The position numbers and the translations under genes were made by a program. Below the pieces are notes generated by a model. That model saw only the letters and a program-made list of their open reading frames with translations, was not told the DNA's origin and did no database searches. 64,000 bases of DNA from contig JAUCSE010000069.1 in the NCBI GenBank assembly GCA_030445275.1, positions 1 through 64,000 on the forward strand, in the 5' to 3' direction. Of the stretch, positions 36,285 to 45,768 are shown in pieces (position 1 is the first letter of the stretch; each line of letters opens with the position of its first letter). The stretch comes from Mucilaginibacter sp. (GTDB taxonomy: Bacteria; Bacteroidota; Bacteroidia; Sphingobacteriales; Sphingobacteriaceae).

Positions 36285-37517
36285 ATGAAGTATTTCTTCG
36301 GCCTTATACTATTTGTTTTTACTTATACGGTACAAGCGCAAACCTATACGCTTGATCATTATCTTGAACTGGCCAAAAATAACAGCCCCCTGCTTAAAGA
36401 TCTGAAAAACCAGATAGCCTCAAACCACCTGGATAGTTTACGCATTAGGGCAGTTTACAAACCGCAGGTAAACGCAACAAGCGCGGGTCTTTACGCACCC
36501 GTTAAAGATGGCTATGGTTATGCTGCCGCTATCACTAATGAGCATACACTTAATGCCTTGCTAGGCATCAATCAATCATTAGATAGCAAGAAGAATATTG
36601 CCGCCCAGGTTGATGCCATCACGCTTCAATCCCAATCAGTAAATAACACCTCTAAGATATCTGAGCAGGATCTGAAAAAAGCAGTAACAGCACAGTATAT
36701 AGCTGCTTATGGCAGTTTACAACAATTAAAATTTAACCAGGAGGTTGTAACCCTGCTTAACCACGAAGAAGATCTGCTTAAAAAGCTTACCCGTGCCAAT
36801 GTTTACCGCCAGAGCGATTACCTTACTTTTCTGGTAACCTTAAAACAACAGCAATTGCAGTTGCTTCAGTCGCGTATGCAGTACAAAAACGACTACTCCA
36901 CTTTAAACTATTTAACAGGTATAGCCGATACCACTTATATAGAACTACAAGAACCCGGAATTCACAAAACCTTTAGAACCGATATTAGCAACAGCATATT
37001 TTTTAGTCAGTATAAATTAGACAGCCTTAAACTGGTGAATGGCCGCAGCCTGGTTGATTTTGCCTATAAACCTAAAATAAACCTGTTGGCCGATGGTGGT
37101 TACAACTCTGATTTTTCATCACAACCCTATAAAAACTGGGGTTTAAGTGTGGGCTTTAGCTTTACCCTGCCTATTTACGATGGTGGGCAGCGTAAAATTC
37201 AATATCATAAACTATCGCTGCAGGAAGATACCCGCAGAAGTTATAAAGCTTTTTTTGATACCCAATACCGCCAGCAAATTGCCCAGCTAAACCAGCAAAT
37301 TGAAGGTACTGAAAATTTGCTGGCACAAATTGATGAGCAGATGAAATTTTCGGAAAGTTTGATCAAGGCAGATACCAAATTACTACAAACCGGCGACCTG
37401 CGCATTGCCGACTTGATACTGGCCATTAACAATTACCTGAGTATCAAAAACCTGAAAACACAAACCAATATAACCAACCTACAGCTTATTAATCAGTTAA
37501 ATTACTGGAACCGATAA
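36285..37517 (+). CDS. TolC-family outer-membrane efflux protein
   Basis: A 411-residue protein forming the outer-membrane channel of an efflux pump. It has a signal peptide (MKYFFGLILFVFTYTVQAQ) and long helices with the TolC internal repeat. The ATG at 36285 is preferred to the in-frame TTG six bases upstream. It starts a three-gene operon with the adaptor (1 base after its stop) and the RND pump, giving a complete tripartite system. Confidence 0.92.
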   Translation: MKYFFGLILFVFTYTVQAQTYTLDHYLELAKNNSPLLKDLKNQIASNHLDSLRIRAVYKPQVNATSAGLYAPVKDGYGYAAAITNEHTLNALLGINQSLDSKKNIAAQVDAITLQSQSVNNTSKISEQDLKKAVTAQYIAAYGSLQQLKFNQEVVTLLNHEEDLLKKLTRANVYRQSDYLTFLVTLKQQQLQLLQSRMQYKNDYSTLNYLTGIADTTYIELQEPGIHKTFRTDISNSIFFSQYKLDSLKLVNGRSLVDFAYKPKINLLADGGYNSDFSSQPYKNWGLSVGFSFTLPIYDGGQRKIQYHKLSLQEDTRRSYKAFFDTQYRQQIAQLNQQIEGTENLLAQIDEQMKFSESLIKADTKLLQTGDLRIADLILAINNYLSIKNLKTQTNITNLQLINQLNYWNR

Positions 37518-37518
37518 T

Positions 37519-38448
37519 ATGAAATTTAAACAACTACATATAGTTACCTGCTTGTTGCTCCTGCTGTTATCATGCAAAAGCAAAGACCAGCCGGCCGACG
37601 GTGGGGATGCCGCGGTACCATCACAAACACCGGTTACCGTAACTACCGTAAGTGACAGCACCCTGGTTGATTATATTGACCTGAGCGCTACTTCAGTTTT
37701 CTTGCAAAAAAACTTTGTAAAGGCTAATGCCAATGGCTACGTGCAAAAGGTAAATACCCTGCCGGGGCATTATGTAAGCAAGGGCGAAACCATTTTCGTC
37801 ATAAAAACAAAAGAAGCGCAAAGCATCGGTAATAGCATTAATGTATTGGATACTACCTTTAAATTTTCGGGGGTTAACCGAATTAAAGCACCGGGTAACG
37901 GATATATTACTCAACTAAATCATCAACAGGGCGATTATGTACAGGATGGCGAACAACTGGCCATCATCAGCGATCGATCCAGTTTTGCATTCGTGATGCA
38001 GTTGCCCTATGAAATGCGCCGTTATGTGCAAAACAATCAGGATGTACAATTACTTTTACCCGGCGGCGAAAAGCTAAACGGTAACGTGACATCTGTAATG
38101 CCATCGGTGGATACGCTATCGCAAACACAGGGTATGGTGATCAGGGTGAACAGTGCAAACCTGATCCCCGAAAACCTGGTAGCTAAAGCCAGGATCATCA
38201 AATCAGCAAGAATCAGTGTCGCTTCATTGCCTAAATCAGCCATCCTCACCAATGAAACTCAAACAGAGTTTTGGGTAATGAAACTCATCAACCCAACAAC
38301 GGCTGTAAAAGTTCCGATAACCAAAGGCGTTGAGAGCGGCGACCGGGTAGAGATATTATCACCCAAGTTTTCGGCAAAAGACCAGATTGTAGTGAGTGGA
38401 AATTATGGGCTGGCAGATACAGCCAAAGTTAAAATTGTTCAGCCATGA
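37519..38448 (+). CDS. Efflux periplasmic adaptor (membrane fusion) lipoprotein
   Basis: A 309-residue protein linking the pump to the TolC channel. It is a lipoprotein by its lipobox LLLLLSC19, then an HlyD-like lipoyl/hairpin part (PGHYVSKGETIFVIKTKEA, GYITQLNHQQGDYVQDGEQL), with beta-barrel domains. The helical hairpin is very short compared with AcrA. It starts one base after the TolC stop and overlaps the RND start by four bases (ATGA), showing translational coupling. Confidence 0.92.
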   Translation: MKFKQLHIVTCLLLLLLSCKSKDQPADGGDAAVPSQTPVTVTTVSDSTLVDYIDLSATSVFLQKNFVKANANGYVQKVNTLPGHYVSKGETIFVIKTKEAQSIGNSINVLDTTFKFSGVNRIKAPGNGYITQLNHQQGDYVQDGEQLAIISDRSSFAFVMQLPYEMRRYVQNNQDVQLLLPGGEKLNGNVTSVMPSVDTLSQTQGMVIRVNSANLIPENLVAKARIIKSARISVASLPKSAILTNETQTEFWVMKLINPTTAVKVPITKGVESGDRVEILSPKFSAKDQIVVSGNYGLADTAKVKIVQP

Positions 38449-41400
38449 ACCAGGCAATAGATAAGGCAGAAAATATTTTCATTTTTTACAGGAAACCTCT
38501 TTTACTGGTTTTGTCGCTCATTTTAATGGGTGGTATATATGCTTATACTAAATTACAAACCTCGCTTTTCCCTGAGATTACCTTCCCTAAAATAAAGATC
38601 ATTGCCGATGCCGGTTTGCAGCCGGTTAACAAAATGATGATCACGGTTACCAAGCCTTTAGAAAACGCGATAAAGCAAGTACCCAACCTACAACTGGTAC
38701 GCAGTACAACTAGCCGGGGCAGCGCTGAAATATCGGCATTTATGGATTGGAATGCAGATATAGACCTAAGCAAACAACAGATCGAATCGCAGATTGCCAA
38801 AATACAAAATAGCCTGCCGCCCGACGTAAATATTTCGGTAGAAAAGATGAACCCCTCTATTTTACCAGTAAGCGGCTATACACTGGAGAGCCATGAACGG
38901 TCACCCATCGAATTGAAGCAGCTGGCCACTTTCACGGTTAAACCTTTTTTATCGCAGGTGAGCGGTGTTTCTGAAATCAGGATAATAGGTGGCAAAACAA
39001 AGGAATACTGGCTGGTGCTTAACCGCGAAAAAATGACCGCGCTTTCCCTAACGCCAGACATTATAAGCAGTACCCTTGCTCAAACTAACTTTATAAAATC
39101 GGAAGGCTACCTGTCTGATTATAAAATGCTTTATCTCACGGTAACTGATGCAACTGTAAGTGCCAAAGATCAGCTGGAAAACATCGTGATGAGCAATAAC
39201 CGTAAAAGGGTTGTACGGCTTAAGGACATTGCTGATATACAGATAAGCGAAGGCATTGAGTACACCAAAATAAACGCCAACGGGCATGATGGCGTATTGA
39301 TAGCGGTAATTAAACAGCCCGATGCCAATCTGATATCGCTATCAACAGATATGGCTCAACAAGTAGCCGCGCTTCAAAAAATACTACCAAAAGACGTTAC
39401 TATAAAACCCTACTATGTACAGGCAGATTTTGTTAACGATTCGGTTAAAAGCGTTACCGATAGTGTTTGGATCGGTTTACTATTAGCCATCATTGTAGCC
39501 ATAATCTTCCTGCGTTCCTTAAAGGCAAGCGTTACTATATTAATCACCATACCCATTACTTTATGCCTCACGCTTATTGTGCTGTATATAATTGGCTATA
39601 CCTTTAACATCATGACACTGGGCGCTATAGCAGCTGCCATAGGTTTAATAATTGATGATGCCATTGTAGTTGTTGAGCAAATTCACCGCACACACGAGGA
39701 GCATCCCGATGAGCCTACCAGCAGGTTACTTAAAAAAGCCATTGATTACCTGTTCCCGGCCATGATAGGCTCATCCATTAGTACCATCGTTATATTTGTA
39801 CCTTTTTTATTGATGACAGGTGTTGCAGGTGCCTACTTTAAAGTAATGACCAATACCATGATCATTACCCTCATCTGTTCGTTTTTTGTAACCTGGATAG
39901 GTTTGCCGGTCATCTATTTATTCCTTACCCGTAACCATCACGGCCATTCGGAAAATGCAAAAGAACAAACACACGAAGTAAAAAGGCAGGGCTGGGTTTC
40001 TTTCTTTATCCTGCGCCCCGTTATGAGCATTGTTATCATGCTCGGGCTCATCGCTGTTATTATTTTTATACCCTCCAGGCTCCAAACCGGTTTTTTACCG
40101 GATATGGACGAGGGTAGTATTGTGCTTGATTATACATCGCCGCCAGGAACTTCGCTCCAGGAAACTGACCGCATGCTTAGGGAAGTAGAGAAGATCATCA
40201 CCAAACATCCGGATGTAGCCGCCTATTCGCGCAGAACGGGGACACAAATGGGTTTCTTTATTACAGAACCCAACACGGGCGACTACTTGATACAGCTTAA
40301 AAAAGATCGCAAAAAAACAACAGAAGAGGTAACCAGCGACCTGAGGAGCCAGATAGAAAAAACACAACCGGCCCTTCGGGTTGACTTTGGGCAGGTGATC
40401 ACCGACATGTTGGGCGACTTGATGAGCTCTACCCAACCTATCGAGATCAAAGTTTTTGGCGACGATCAACAGATGCTACAAACTCTTTCCAAACAAATTG
40501 CGGCACAGGTTACCGCAGTTAAAGGTACTGCCGATGTGTTTGATGGTGTTGTAATAGCAGGGCCATCTGTAAACATCATCCCTAGCTACGCCAAGCTTGC
40601 TCAATACAACATTACCCCTACCAGCCTGCAATTTCAGGTTCAAACTGCTCTTGACGGTAATATTGTCGGTAATTTGTACGAAACCAGGCAATTATCACCG
40701 ATCCGCATAGTTTACCCCGGCAACCGGTCGCTAAACATAGCGCAGATAAAAAATCTGAATATATTTTTAGCTAATGGCAAGTTAATACCCATCAGTGAGT
40801 TGGCACGTGTTGAGATAAAATCAGGCGATGCCGAAATTAACCGCCAGGACCTGCAATCAATGGGCGTAATCACCGCCAGGTTAGAAAACAGCGATCTGGG
40901 TACCGTAATACCAGCTATTCAAAAAAACATTGCCGGTAACATTAATTTGCCCCCTGGTTACCATGTTGAGTATGGTGGAGCTTACGCCGAGCAACAGCAA
41001 TCATTTAATGAGCTTTTAATCATCCTTATTACTTCGAGTTTATTGGTTTTTGGGGTGATCCTTTTCCTATTTAAGCAGTTCAGGATAGCATTTTTGATAC
41101 TGGTAATGGCTGTTTTAGGGATTTCGGGAAGCTTTTTAGCCTTATTTATTACCAATACGCCGTTAAATGTGGGTAGCTATACCGGTTTAATCATGATAGT
41201 AGGCATCATTGGCGAAAATGCCATATTTACCTTTTTACAATTTAAGGAAAGCCTAAAAGAAAAAAGTGTTGATGAGGCCATCATCTACTCCATATCAACC
41301 CGTTTAAGACCCAAATTAATGACCGCCCTAGGTGCCATAATAGCGCTTACTCCATTGGCATTAGGCATTGGCGCAGGTGCTCAACTACACCAGCCCCTGG

Positions 41401-41522
41401 CAATTGCTGTTATCGGAGGCTTTTTAGTGGCGTTACCCTTATTGCTGATAGTTTTACCAAGTATGCTAAGGATACTTTATCGTCCTGGCTTACCTCCTGT
41501 CAATGAAAATCATCTTCATTAA
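38445..41522 (+). CDS. RND efflux pump, inner-membrane subunit
   Basis: A 1025-residue proton-driven exporter of the AcrB superfamily. About twelve membrane segments in two halves flank two large periplasmic loops. The proton-relay pair D404-D405 is in GLIIDDAIVVVEQIH. The hydrophobe/amphiphile (HAE1) type is more likely than heavy-metal (CusA), as no metal-binding methionine pattern stands out. The operon has no adjacent regulator, so what it exports and when is unclear. Confidence 0.93.
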   Translation: MNQAIDKAENIFIFYRKPLLLVLSLILMGGIYAYTKLQTSLFPEITFPKIKIIADAGLQPVNKMMITVTKPLENAIKQVPNLQLVRSTTSRGSAEISAFMDWNADIDLSKQQIESQIAKIQNSLPPDVNISVEKMNPSILPVSGYTLESHERSPIELKQLATFTVKPFLSQVSGVSEIRIIGGKTKEYWLVLNREKMTALSLTPDIISSTLAQTNFIKSEGYLSDYKMLYLTVTDATVSAKDQLENIVMSNNRKRVVRLKDIADIQISEGIEYTKINANGHDGVLIAVIKQPDANLISLSTDMAQQVAALQKILPKDVTIKPYYVQADFVNDSVKSVTDSVWIGLLLAIIVAIIFLRSLKASVTILITIPITLCLTLIVLYIIGYTFNIMTLGAIAAAIGLIIDDAIVVVEQIHRTHEEHPDEPTSRLLKKAIDYLFPAMIGSSISTIVIFVPFLLMTGVAGAYFKVMTNTMIITLICSFFVTWIGLPVIYLFLTRNHHGHSENAKEQTHEVKRQGWVSFFILRPVMSIVIMLGLIAVIIFIPSRLQTGFLPDMDEGSIVLDYTSPPGTSLQETDRMLREVEKIITKHPDVAAYSRRTGTQMGFFITEPNTGDYLIQLKKDRKKTTEEVTSDLRSQIEKTQPALRVDFGQVITDMLGDLMSSTQPIEIKVFGDDQQMLQTLSKQIAAQVTAVKGTADVFDGVVIAGPSVNIIPSYAKLAQYNITPTSLQFQVQTALDGNIVGNLYETRQLSPIRIVYPGNRSLNIAQIKNLNIFLANGKLIPISELARVEIKSGDAEINRQDLQSMGVITARLENSDLGTVIPAIQKNIAGNINLPPGYHVEYGGAYAEQQQSFNELLIILITSSLLVFGVILFLFKQFRIAFLILVMAVLGISGSFLALFITNTPLNVGSYTGLIMIVGIIGENAIFTFLQFKESLKEKSVDEAIIYSISTRLRPKLMTALGAIIALTPLALGIGAGAQLHQPLAIAVIGGFLVALPLLLIVLPSMLRILYRPGLPPVNENHLH

Positions 41523-41985
41523 AACAATTTTTCTACAGTTTTTAATGATACTTTCACTATTATTAAACTTAAAAAAAAATCAAAGGGGCCGTAAGGGTAA
41601 AAGCGGCTACTGGTGTTTTACAATAAAAATAAGTAGAAACATGAATTAAACAGGATGAAGAGCTTTAGATTTACACTATCGTTTATGACAATTAACCATA
41701 AACAGCCTTTGCGCAAACCAGAGCGTTATACAGTTAATAAAAATCACGAAAACCGGACCTTTGAGTAACCAAAAGAGCAAATTTTGCTGATACGCTGATC
41801 TATTTAAAATTAAAATTTAAAAGCATTTACAAAATTGTTAATGTGCTGGTATTCAAGCATCCATAGTAATTTCCATATAAAATATTCGTGAAATGTTTAT
41901 GAAGTTTTTGCTTTCTATGATAATTTTTTACGAAAAAATGATACTTTCAACGCGTAATCGCTATCTTTAACGTTTCCTATACTAT
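41523..41985. other. Intergenic region with no recognised gene
   Basis: These 463 bases between the RND operon and the desaturase are AT-rich. A 37-codon frame at 41655-41768 (plus) has no family resemblance and no promoter and is not accepted. TATCTTTA, a one-mismatch -7 box, occurs about 20 bases before the desaturase ATG. I see no convincing terminator for the RND operon. Confidence 0.5.
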
Positions 41986-43029
41986 ATGATTAAGAAAACT
42001 GATTTTGTTTACTCCCAGGAGTCTGAACCTCATCGCATTCGTACAAAAAAGATTTTAAAGCAGTTTCCACAATTACGGAAACTGATAGGTAAAAACCCTA
42101 ACACCATATTTGCCATTATCGGTCTGGTAAGCTTCCAGGTAGTTTTAGCCTGGTTTTTACATGATCAATCATGGTGGCTTATTTTTGGTGCAGCCTATTT
42201 ATTAGGTGCCTTTGCCGATCATGCCTTGTTTGTAATGATTCACGAATGTACCCACCAGCTATTGTTTAAAAATCGTAACGCCAATCGCTGGGCTTCTATG
42301 TTTGCCAATTTACCGCAAATATTGCCAAGTGCAATATCTTTCGAAAAATATCACATCAAACACCACTCTTTTCAGGGTGTACATGAGCTGGATGCCGACC
42401 TGCCCAATAAATGGGAAGCAAAACTAATCAATAACTCATTTTTTGGCAAAGCCATGTGGCTGTTATTCTTCCCGGTTTTCCAGCTTTTCCGTTTATCAAG
42501 ACTTAAAGAAATTCATCCTATCGATGGTTGGATAATTACCAACTTTGTATCGCAGGTAATATTTACAACAGCCATATGGTATTTTATGGGCTGGCCCGCT
42601 GTGGCATTTTTATTGTTAAGTTTCTCCTTTTCTGTTGGCTTACACCCGCTAGGCGCCCGCTGGATACAGGAGCATTATCTTACCCACAGCGCCGAGCAGG
42701 AAACTTACAGCTATTATGGTAACTTTAACGTGGTAGCCTTTAATGTAGGTTTCCATAATGAGCATCATGATTTCCCTTCTATTCCATGGAACAAACTTCC
42801 TGAAATAAAGAAAACAGCGCCAGAATACTATGAAACGCTGTATTACCACACTTCATGGACCAAGCTATTTTTCCGCTTTCTGTTTGATCGCGAGATATCA
42901 TTATTTAACCGCATTCTGCGTAAAGAGCGCGGCCGGGTTGCACTAACCGACGTGTCAAAACCCGATGCAGAAATGACTACGGCTGACACGCTAAAGCCAA
43001 AGCTCGCTACAGTAAGTATCAACGAATAA
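41986..43029 (+). CDS. Membrane fatty-acyl/sphingolipid desaturase, DEGS1-like
   Basis: A 347-residue integral membrane di-iron enzyme with the desaturase His boxes H86-ECT-H90, H123-IK-HH127 and H257-NE-HH261. Beyond these boxes it shares longer blocks with animal dihydroceramide delta-4 desaturase (DEGS1), as remembered: WASMFANLP, YHIKHH, VGLHP, ETYSYYG, FNVG-HNEHHDFP and LP-KA-EYY. The DEGS family inserts the 4,5-trans double bond into dihydroceramide. Bacteroidota make sphingolipids, so a role in ceramide desaturation is plausible, but other acyl substrates cannot be excluded. The last 30 residues are a low-complexity tail. Confidence 0.88.
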   Translation: MIKKTDFVYSQESEPHRIRTKKILKQFPQLRKLIGKNPNTIFAIIGLVSFQVVLAWFLHDQSWWLIFGAAYLLGAFADHALFVMIHECTHQLLFKNRNANRWASMFANLPQILPSAISFEKYHIKHHSFQGVHELDADLPNKWEAKLINNSFFGKAMWLLFFPVFQLFRLSRLKEIHPIDGWIITNFVSQVIFTTAIWYFMGWPAVAFLLLSFSFSVGLHPLGARWIQEHYLTHSAEQETYSYYGNFNVVAFNVGFHNEHHDFPSIPWNKLPEIKKTAPEYYETLYYHTSWTKLFFRFLFDREISLFNRILRKERGRVALTDVSKPDAEMTTADTLKPKLATVSINE

Positions 43030-43034
43030 TATCT

Positions 43035-43070
43035 AAATAAGAAAGGCCCTTAAAAGGGCCTTTCTTATTT
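43035..43070 (+). terminator. Very strong terminator after the desaturase
   Basis: AAATAAGAAAGGCCCTT (43035-43051) pairs fully with AAGGGCCTTTCTTATTT (43054-43070). It separates the desaturase from the next hydroxylase-type gene. Confidence 0.9.
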
Positions 43071-43188
43071 AAAGACTCTCCGGTTCATTTCAGATCCACC
43101 AGAAACATGAACAAATGATGAAGAGCTGAAAATCAAATAACAAGAAATTATAAAATAATTTATCTTTAGCTCCCTATTAATTTAGACT

Positions 43189-44025
43189 ATGGTTGAACTG
43201 CGCTCATTTTTTTCTCATCACGAAGATCTTACACAAGTAATTTTATATGCAGGTATTATAACTGGCCTTTGGTTTGCCGAAATGGTAGCATCGGCAGATG
43301 GCATTAAAGATAAATGGAAACACTCCACTGTAAATGCCTTATTTATTTTTACAGCATTACCCATACAGCTGCTATTAACCACTTTTGTTGTTTTAATATC
43401 CTCATGGGTTAATGTGCATCACTGGGGGCTTATTACTTTTATCCCATATCATTATAACCGTTGGGTATATTATATCAGTTTATTTATGCTGCTTGACTTG
43501 TGCGAGTACATTTATCATGTTACCATGCACAAAGTGGAGGCTTTATGGAAGTTTCACCTGGTTCATCATAGCGATCTTCAGGTTGATGTATCAACAACTA
43601 CCAGAGAGCACCCTTGCGAAACCGGCATACGTACCTGCTTCCTGATGCTTTGGGTTTTTATTTGCGGCCCTGCTATTGGCGTGCTAATTTTACGACAAAC
43701 CTTCCAGTCATTTTCAAATATTGTTGCCCATACTCAATTCAGATTACCAGAAAGAGTTAACCGTGTTGTTGGATTGGTATTTATAACTCCTAATCTGCAC
43801 CATGTACATCACCATTACCAGTTGCCCTACACCGATTGCAATTACGGTGATGTGTTAAGTATCTGGGACAGGTTATTTGGCACCTATGGCAAATTAAACA
43901 AAGAAGAAACCGTGTTTGGTATTGACACGCACATGAATGAAGAATTAAACGGCAGTTTTATAAGCGCTGTTAAAATTCCCTTTCAAAAATTTGAACGCAA
44001 GCAGCCTCAACAGGATAGCTATTAA
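43189..44025 (+). CDS. Sterol desaturase / fatty acid hydroxylase family protein
   Basis: A 278-residue membrane protein of the di-iron hydroxylase superfamily. Histidine boxes: HVTMH, HLVHH and HHVHHH, ending with the family motif SIWDRLFGTYG. Plant and yeast sphingoid-base C4-hydroxylases belong to the same superfamily. Lying 160 bases after a DEGS1-like desaturase, it could act on the same lipids; this is inference from position. The genes are separated by a terminator, so they are not one operon. Confidence 0.88.
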   Translation: MVELRSFFSHHEDLTQVILYAGIITGLWFAEMVASADGIKDKWKHSTVNALFIFTALPIQLLLTTFVVLISSWVNVHHWGLITFIPYHYNRWVYYISLFMLLDLCEYIYHVTMHKVEALWKFHLVHHSDLQVDVSTTTREHPCETGIRTCFLMLWVFICGPAIGVLILRQTFQSFSNIVAHTQFRLPERVNRVVGLVFITPNLHHVHHHYQLPYTDCNYGDVLSIWDRLFGTYGKLNKEETVFGIDTHMNEELNGSFISAVKIPFQKFERKQPQQDSY

Positions 44026-44108
44026 TCACCTGTTCAACGTTGAAAAATTAATTAACACTTGTAATAATCTATATAAAATTCAGTATAATTGCTAATATTT
44101 TTAGCATT

Positions 44109-44549
44109 ATGGATTTAATAAACACAGCCGGGCAATTCATTATATTTAGCCGGTATATAGGTCAGCAAGTGGTGATCCGCAGCCTTTTAAATAACGAAAT
44201 ATCTATTGGCACACTTACCGGTATCAAACAAAATGGAATGATGGTTTCGGTTGATGGCCTGGGCAGATGGATACCATTTTATGATAATTTTGTGGTTTGT
44301 GAAGTTAAACTGCTCCTGAAAACACTAAAAGAATTAACCCCAACTATTACAGCTACAGCAAACAGCTTGCCCGTAAAGGCATTTATCCCCCCTTATTATC
44401 AGCAGCTGGGTTTTGATGTACCCGTTTTTATTTCGCCGGGGCATGCTTGCAATTGCCGGTATGTACAGGAACTTAATTTGGCCGATTACCGTTCAGCAGA
44501 GGAAATTTTCCAGCAAAATACCCTGCAGCATGCACTTGAATCAGCCTAA
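44109..44549 (+). CDS. Protein of unknown function
   Basis: A 146-residue cytosolic protein. The first half contains an Sm-like or SH3-like beta-rich segment (IGTLTGIKQNGMMVSVDGLG); the second has CNC at residues about 116-118 and a helical end. No family is recognised. It is 83 bases downstream of the hydroxylase-type gene and may be co-transcribed. Confidence 0.65.
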   Translation: MDLINTAGQFIIFSRYIGQQVVIRSLLNNEISIGTLTGIKQNGMMVSVDGLGRWIPFYDNFVVCEVKLLLKTLKELTPTITATANSLPVKAFIPPYYQQLGFDVPVFISPGHACNCRYVQELNLADYRSAEEIFQQNTLQHALESA

Positions 44550-44696
44550 AAAGAGGCGTTATTGTAATCATGATTTTAAGGTTTTCATAAGTAATCTGCT
44601 GGTCATATAGACCATTGTTCACATGCTATGACCATTTAATTAATACGATATTCATACTTTTTTGGTTAATTTGCATTATTATTTGCAATAAATATA

Positions 44697-45599
44697 ATGA
44701 CCAGATCAAAAAAATTAAAATTGATTATCCCTTTTATCACCCTGATTTTTTTAGGGGCCTTTGCCAAACACAGGCTGTTTGATAAAACGGTACAATCTGG
44801 TACGCTCAGCAGTAAGCAAATGAATGAAACATCAGGAATAGCAGCCTCATCCATCAATCCTGATATTTATTATGTACATAACGACAGTGGCGATACCAGT
44901 CGCTTTTTTGCTATAAACCCAAATGGCAAGTTATTAACCACTATCTATTTCAATGGCGATAAAACTAAATATCTAGGTGTGAATGACTGTGAGGATATAG
45001 CTGTAGGTCCGGGGCCGATGAAAGGCAAAAGCTATGTATATATAGGTGATATTGGCGACAATGGCAGCAGGTGGCCGTATATTACCATTTACCGTATCCC
45101 CGAAAAAAAATCATGGGCAACTGATAGCCTGAGTAATGTTGAAGCCGTACCACTTCAATTAAAATATCCGGATGGCCCCAAAGATGCAGAAACACTGATG
45201 ATTGACCCGGTTGAAAAGCTGTTATATATAGTTAGTAAACGCCATGATACTGTATCTGTTTATACAACACCGTTAAAGTATGCAGCTAATGATACCCTTA
45301 CCCTGACAAAACGCGCTAAGCTGTTTTTCCCTGGCTTCAGACCATTTAAATGGATAACAGGCGGTGATATATCAAAAGACGGGCAACAAGTGTTGTTAAG
45401 AAGCTACGACAAGGTTTACTACTGGCGGCGCGAGCCTCATGAACATATTTGGGATACTATGGTAAGAAAGCCAGAAGAATTACCCTATAAAACAGAAAAA
45501 CAGGGAGAAGCAATAGGATTTACGCCTGATGGTAAAGGATATTACACTACCAGCGAAGGTGTGTTTGCACCCATTTATTATTACAATACTCCAGAATAG
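44697..45599 (+). CDS. Secreted beta-propeller-like protein
   Basis: A 300-residue protein with an N-terminal hydrophobic segment (about 8-22) and repeated beta-sheet blades (SSINPDIYYVHNDSGDTSRF, KSYVYIGDIGDNGSRWPYIT, GKGYYTTSEGV). It resembles uncharacterised periplasmic propeller proteins of Bacteroidota related to phytase-like and esterase-like families. The acidic and Asn-rich loops could bind calcium. Substrate unknown. Confidence 0.7.
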   Translation: MTRSKKLKLIIPFITLIFLGAFAKHRLFDKTVQSGTLSSKQMNETSGIAASSINPDIYYVHNDSGDTSRFFAINPNGKLLTTIYFNGDKTKYLGVNDCEDIAVGPGPMKGKSYVYIGDIGDNGSRWPYITIYRIPEKKSWATDSLSNVEAVPLQLKYPDGPKDAETLMIDPVEKLLYIVSKRHDTVSVYTTPLKYAANDTLTLTKRAKLFFPGFRPFKWITGGDISKDGQQVLLRSYDKVYYWRREPHEHIWDTMVRKPEELPYKTEKQGEAIGFTPDGKGYYTTSEGVFAPIYYYNTPE

Positions 45600-45634
45600 A
45601 TTTTTCCTGAACCCTGATTTTCCTGATCTTTAAT

Positions 45635-45713
45635 TTGTCATGATGAACAAAGTGAAGCATCTATTCTGCTACATGCATACTCCTGAATAGATCCTCGTTC
45701 CTCAGGATGACAA
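45635..45713. repeat. Intergenic repeat (TTGTCAT...ATGACAA)
   Basis: TTGTCAT (45635-45641) and ATGACAA (45707-45713) are perfect inverted ends enclosing a region containing CTGAATAGATCCTCGTTCC. It is a variant of the GTCAT...ATGAC repeat at 32901 and 52811. Confidence 0.65.
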
Positions 45714-45722
45714 GCGTTTAAA

Positions 45723-45768
45723 ACCAAGTTATTGTGAGCTAGCGCTCACAATAACTTGGTAATGTTTT
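45723..45768. terminator. Strong hairpin terminator between converging genes
   Basis: ACCAAGTTATTGTGAGC (45723-45739) pairs perfectly with GCTCACAATAACTTGGT (45744-45760), loop TAGC, with TTTTT after it on the plus strand. The minus-strand GH27 gene ends at 45768, so the hairpin probably ends both transcripts. Confidence 0.8.

Noticed and set aside
41655..41768. 37-codon frame before the desaturase
   Set aside because: Too short, no recognisable domain, no promoter or terminator of its own.
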